A DNA stretch of 5,937 bases, taken from positions 1 to 5,937 of the forward strand of contig JAISMT010000203.1 in assembly GCA_031276585.1 (NCBI GenBank). The letters run 5' to 3'. Under the pieces are notes generated by a model that saw only the letters and a list, made by a program, of their open reading frames with translations, ran no database searches and was not told the origin of the DNA. Of the stretch, positions 5,121-5,937 are shown piece after piece. The stretch's first letter is position 1. Each line of letters begins with the position of its first letter. This stretch comes from Bifidobacteriaceae bacterium (GTDB taxonomy: Bacteria > Actinomycetota > Actinomycetes > Actinomycetales > WQXJ01). Made by a program: the position numbers and the translations under genes.

Positions 5121-5905
5121 TTGATTACCACTCGCTTAACGCCCAGCTCAATTTGTTAGGGCCCGATGGTCAGATGCAGTTAGATGTTGACCAAGCCGCT
5201 GTGGACGCCTACTTGGAACAACATGTAACTCCCCGTTTAGTCACCTTTGATTCAGTGGCTCAAAAACTGGACCACCTGGTGGAACAGAATTACTACGATC
5301 CCGCTATTTTGGAACCCTACCCAGCCTGGTTCCTGGAGCACCTTTTTGCGCAAGCCCATCAACGTGGTTTCCGCTTTGGCAGTTTTTTGGGTGCCACCAA
5401 ATTTTTCACCTCATACGCTCTGAAAACCTTTGACGGCCAGCACTATCTAGAGACCTTTGAAGACCGGGTCTGCATGGTCGCGTTGACCTTGGCCCGAGGA
5501 GATCAACCTTTCGCGGAACGCTTAGTGGAAGAAATATTAACCCGGCGGTTTCAACCCGCTACCCCCACCTTCTTAAACGCGGGTAAAGCGCAACGCGGCG
5601 AACCGGTTTCCTGTTTTCTGCTCCGCATGGAAGACAATATGGAGTCCATTGCACGGGGTATTAACTCGGCGCTTCAATTGTCTAAGCGGGGTGGTGGGGT
5701 GGCTTTACTGCTCTCTAATTTGCGGGAAGCGGGTGCCCCCATCAAAAGGATCGAAAACCAGTCCTCTGGGGTAATCCCAGTAATGAAACTATTGGAAGAT
5801 TCTTTCTCGTATGCTAACCAGTTGGGTGCCCGGCAGGGAGCGGGTGCGGTTTATTTACACGCCCACCACCCCGATATTTTACGTTTTTTGGACACCAAAC
5901 GGTAA
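5102..5905 (+). CDS. nrdE: Class Ib ribonucleotide reductase catalytic subunit NrdE, N-terminal part, interrupted by in-frame TAA
   Basis: NrdE reduces ribonucleoside diphosphates to deoxy forms with NrdF. This frame gives 267 residues, whereas NrdE is usually about 700. The N-terminal domain ([18 protein letters not shown] to about 80) is followed by the barrel start with TPTFLNAG (154-161), VSCFLL with the first redox cysteine C171, [16 protein letters not shown] (193-208) and [13 protein letters not shown] (255-267). There the family continues E-NADEKIRIKTLSLG, but a TAA at 5903-5905 replaces the Glu codon and the same frame then reads NADEKIRIKT to the window end. As in other NrdE proteins, no N-terminal ATP-cone is present. 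The GTG start at 5102 has GGAG (5093-5096) at 5 bases and overlaps nrdI; a TTG at 5117 is an alternative. Either a genuine nonsense mutation inactivates it or the base is a sequencing error; the window ends 32 bases later. Confidence 0.9.
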   Translation: MATATLIDYHSLNAQLNLLGPDGQMQLDVDQAAVDAYLEQHVTPRLVTFDSVAQKLDHLVEQNYYDPAILEPYPAWFLEHLFAQAHQRGFRFGSFLGATKFFTSYALKTFDGQHYLETFEDRVCMVALTLARGDQPFAERLVEEILTRRFQPATPTFLNAGKAQRGEPVSCFLLRMEDNMESIARGINSALQLSKRGGGVALLLSNLREAGAPIKRIENQSSGVIPVMKLLEDSFSYANQLGARQGAGAVYLHAHHPDILRFLDTKR

Positions 5906-5937
5906 AATGCCGACGAGAAGATCCGCATCAAAACGCT
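5903..5937 (+). pseudogene. nrdE: Nonsense codon in nrdE and the continuing, conserved reading frame
   Basis: TAA at 5903-5905 is one base away from GAA, the Glu codon expected here. Codons 5906-5935 read NADEKIRIKT in the same frame, identical to what I recall as the family's conserved segment, and the last two bases (CT) fit the next Leu. There is no frameshift or insertion, only the stop. The rest of the gene lies beyond the window, so whether it is otherwise intact cannot be judged. Confidence 0.75.

Noticed and set aside
1..5937. CRISPR array, insertion sequence or integrase
   Set aside because: No regularly spaced direct repeats, no transposase or recombinase motifs and no terminal inverted repeats were seen.

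Overview
The window looks like chromosomal DNA from a high-GC Gram-positive bacterium (Actinobacteria, perhaps Actinomycetaceae). This rests on GTG starts, GC-rich but not extreme composition, an nrdH-nrdI-nrdE order, and the style of the NrdH (CPQC, WSGFR) and NrdE proteins. The family-level placement is inference. Two divergent gene groups flank a non-coding stretch of about 980 bases.

Left part (about 1-3218, all minus strand, read right to left): a candidate bacteriocin module. It starts with a 151-residue secreted precursor whose last ~66 residues are cationic, rich in Trp and Lys, and appear to form four helices. They resemble aureocin A53/lacticin Q-type peptides, but here they sit behind a Sec-type signal peptide and a spacer. 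Then come a strong hairpin (2662-2704), a possible 45-residue one-span membrane peptide, a CPBP-family intramembrane protease homologue, an ABC ATPase and its six-span permease. The last genes overlap (TGATG, 16 bases, GTGA), so they are probably co-translated. The CPBP protein and ABC pair would give export, maturation or self-immunity. A further gene appears to start at the left edge (ATG at 8-6 behind AAGGAG).

Middle (3219-4197): no convincing gene. It holds a run of 14 G about 127 bases upstream of the bacteriocin start, a pair of NrdR-type boxes exactly 31 bases apart (3684-3699 and 3715-3730), two short palindromes, and a cobalamin riboswitch (about 3890-4080). The riboswitch is followed by a leader in which CTCCTG can mask the nrdH Shine-Dalgarno sequence and GGAGGA can compete to free it.

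Right part (4198-5937, plus strand): the class Ib ribonucleotide reductase operon nrdH-nrdI-nrdE, with overlapping genes. NrdH is the electron donor, NrdI the flavodoxin-like activator of the Mn/Fe cofactor subunit NrdF, and NrdE the catalytic subunit; NrdF is not in the window. NrdI has an unusual ~90-residue Pro/Thr-rich N-terminal extension. The nrdE frame is broken by an in-frame TAA at 5903-5905 where the family has Glu (DTKR-E-NADEKIRIKT); the conserved frame continues directly after it. This is either a real nonsense mutation or an error near the end of the sequence. The regulatory logic is dual: NrdR senses nucleotides and B12 shuts the operon, which implies a B12-dependent class II reductase elsewhere in the genome.
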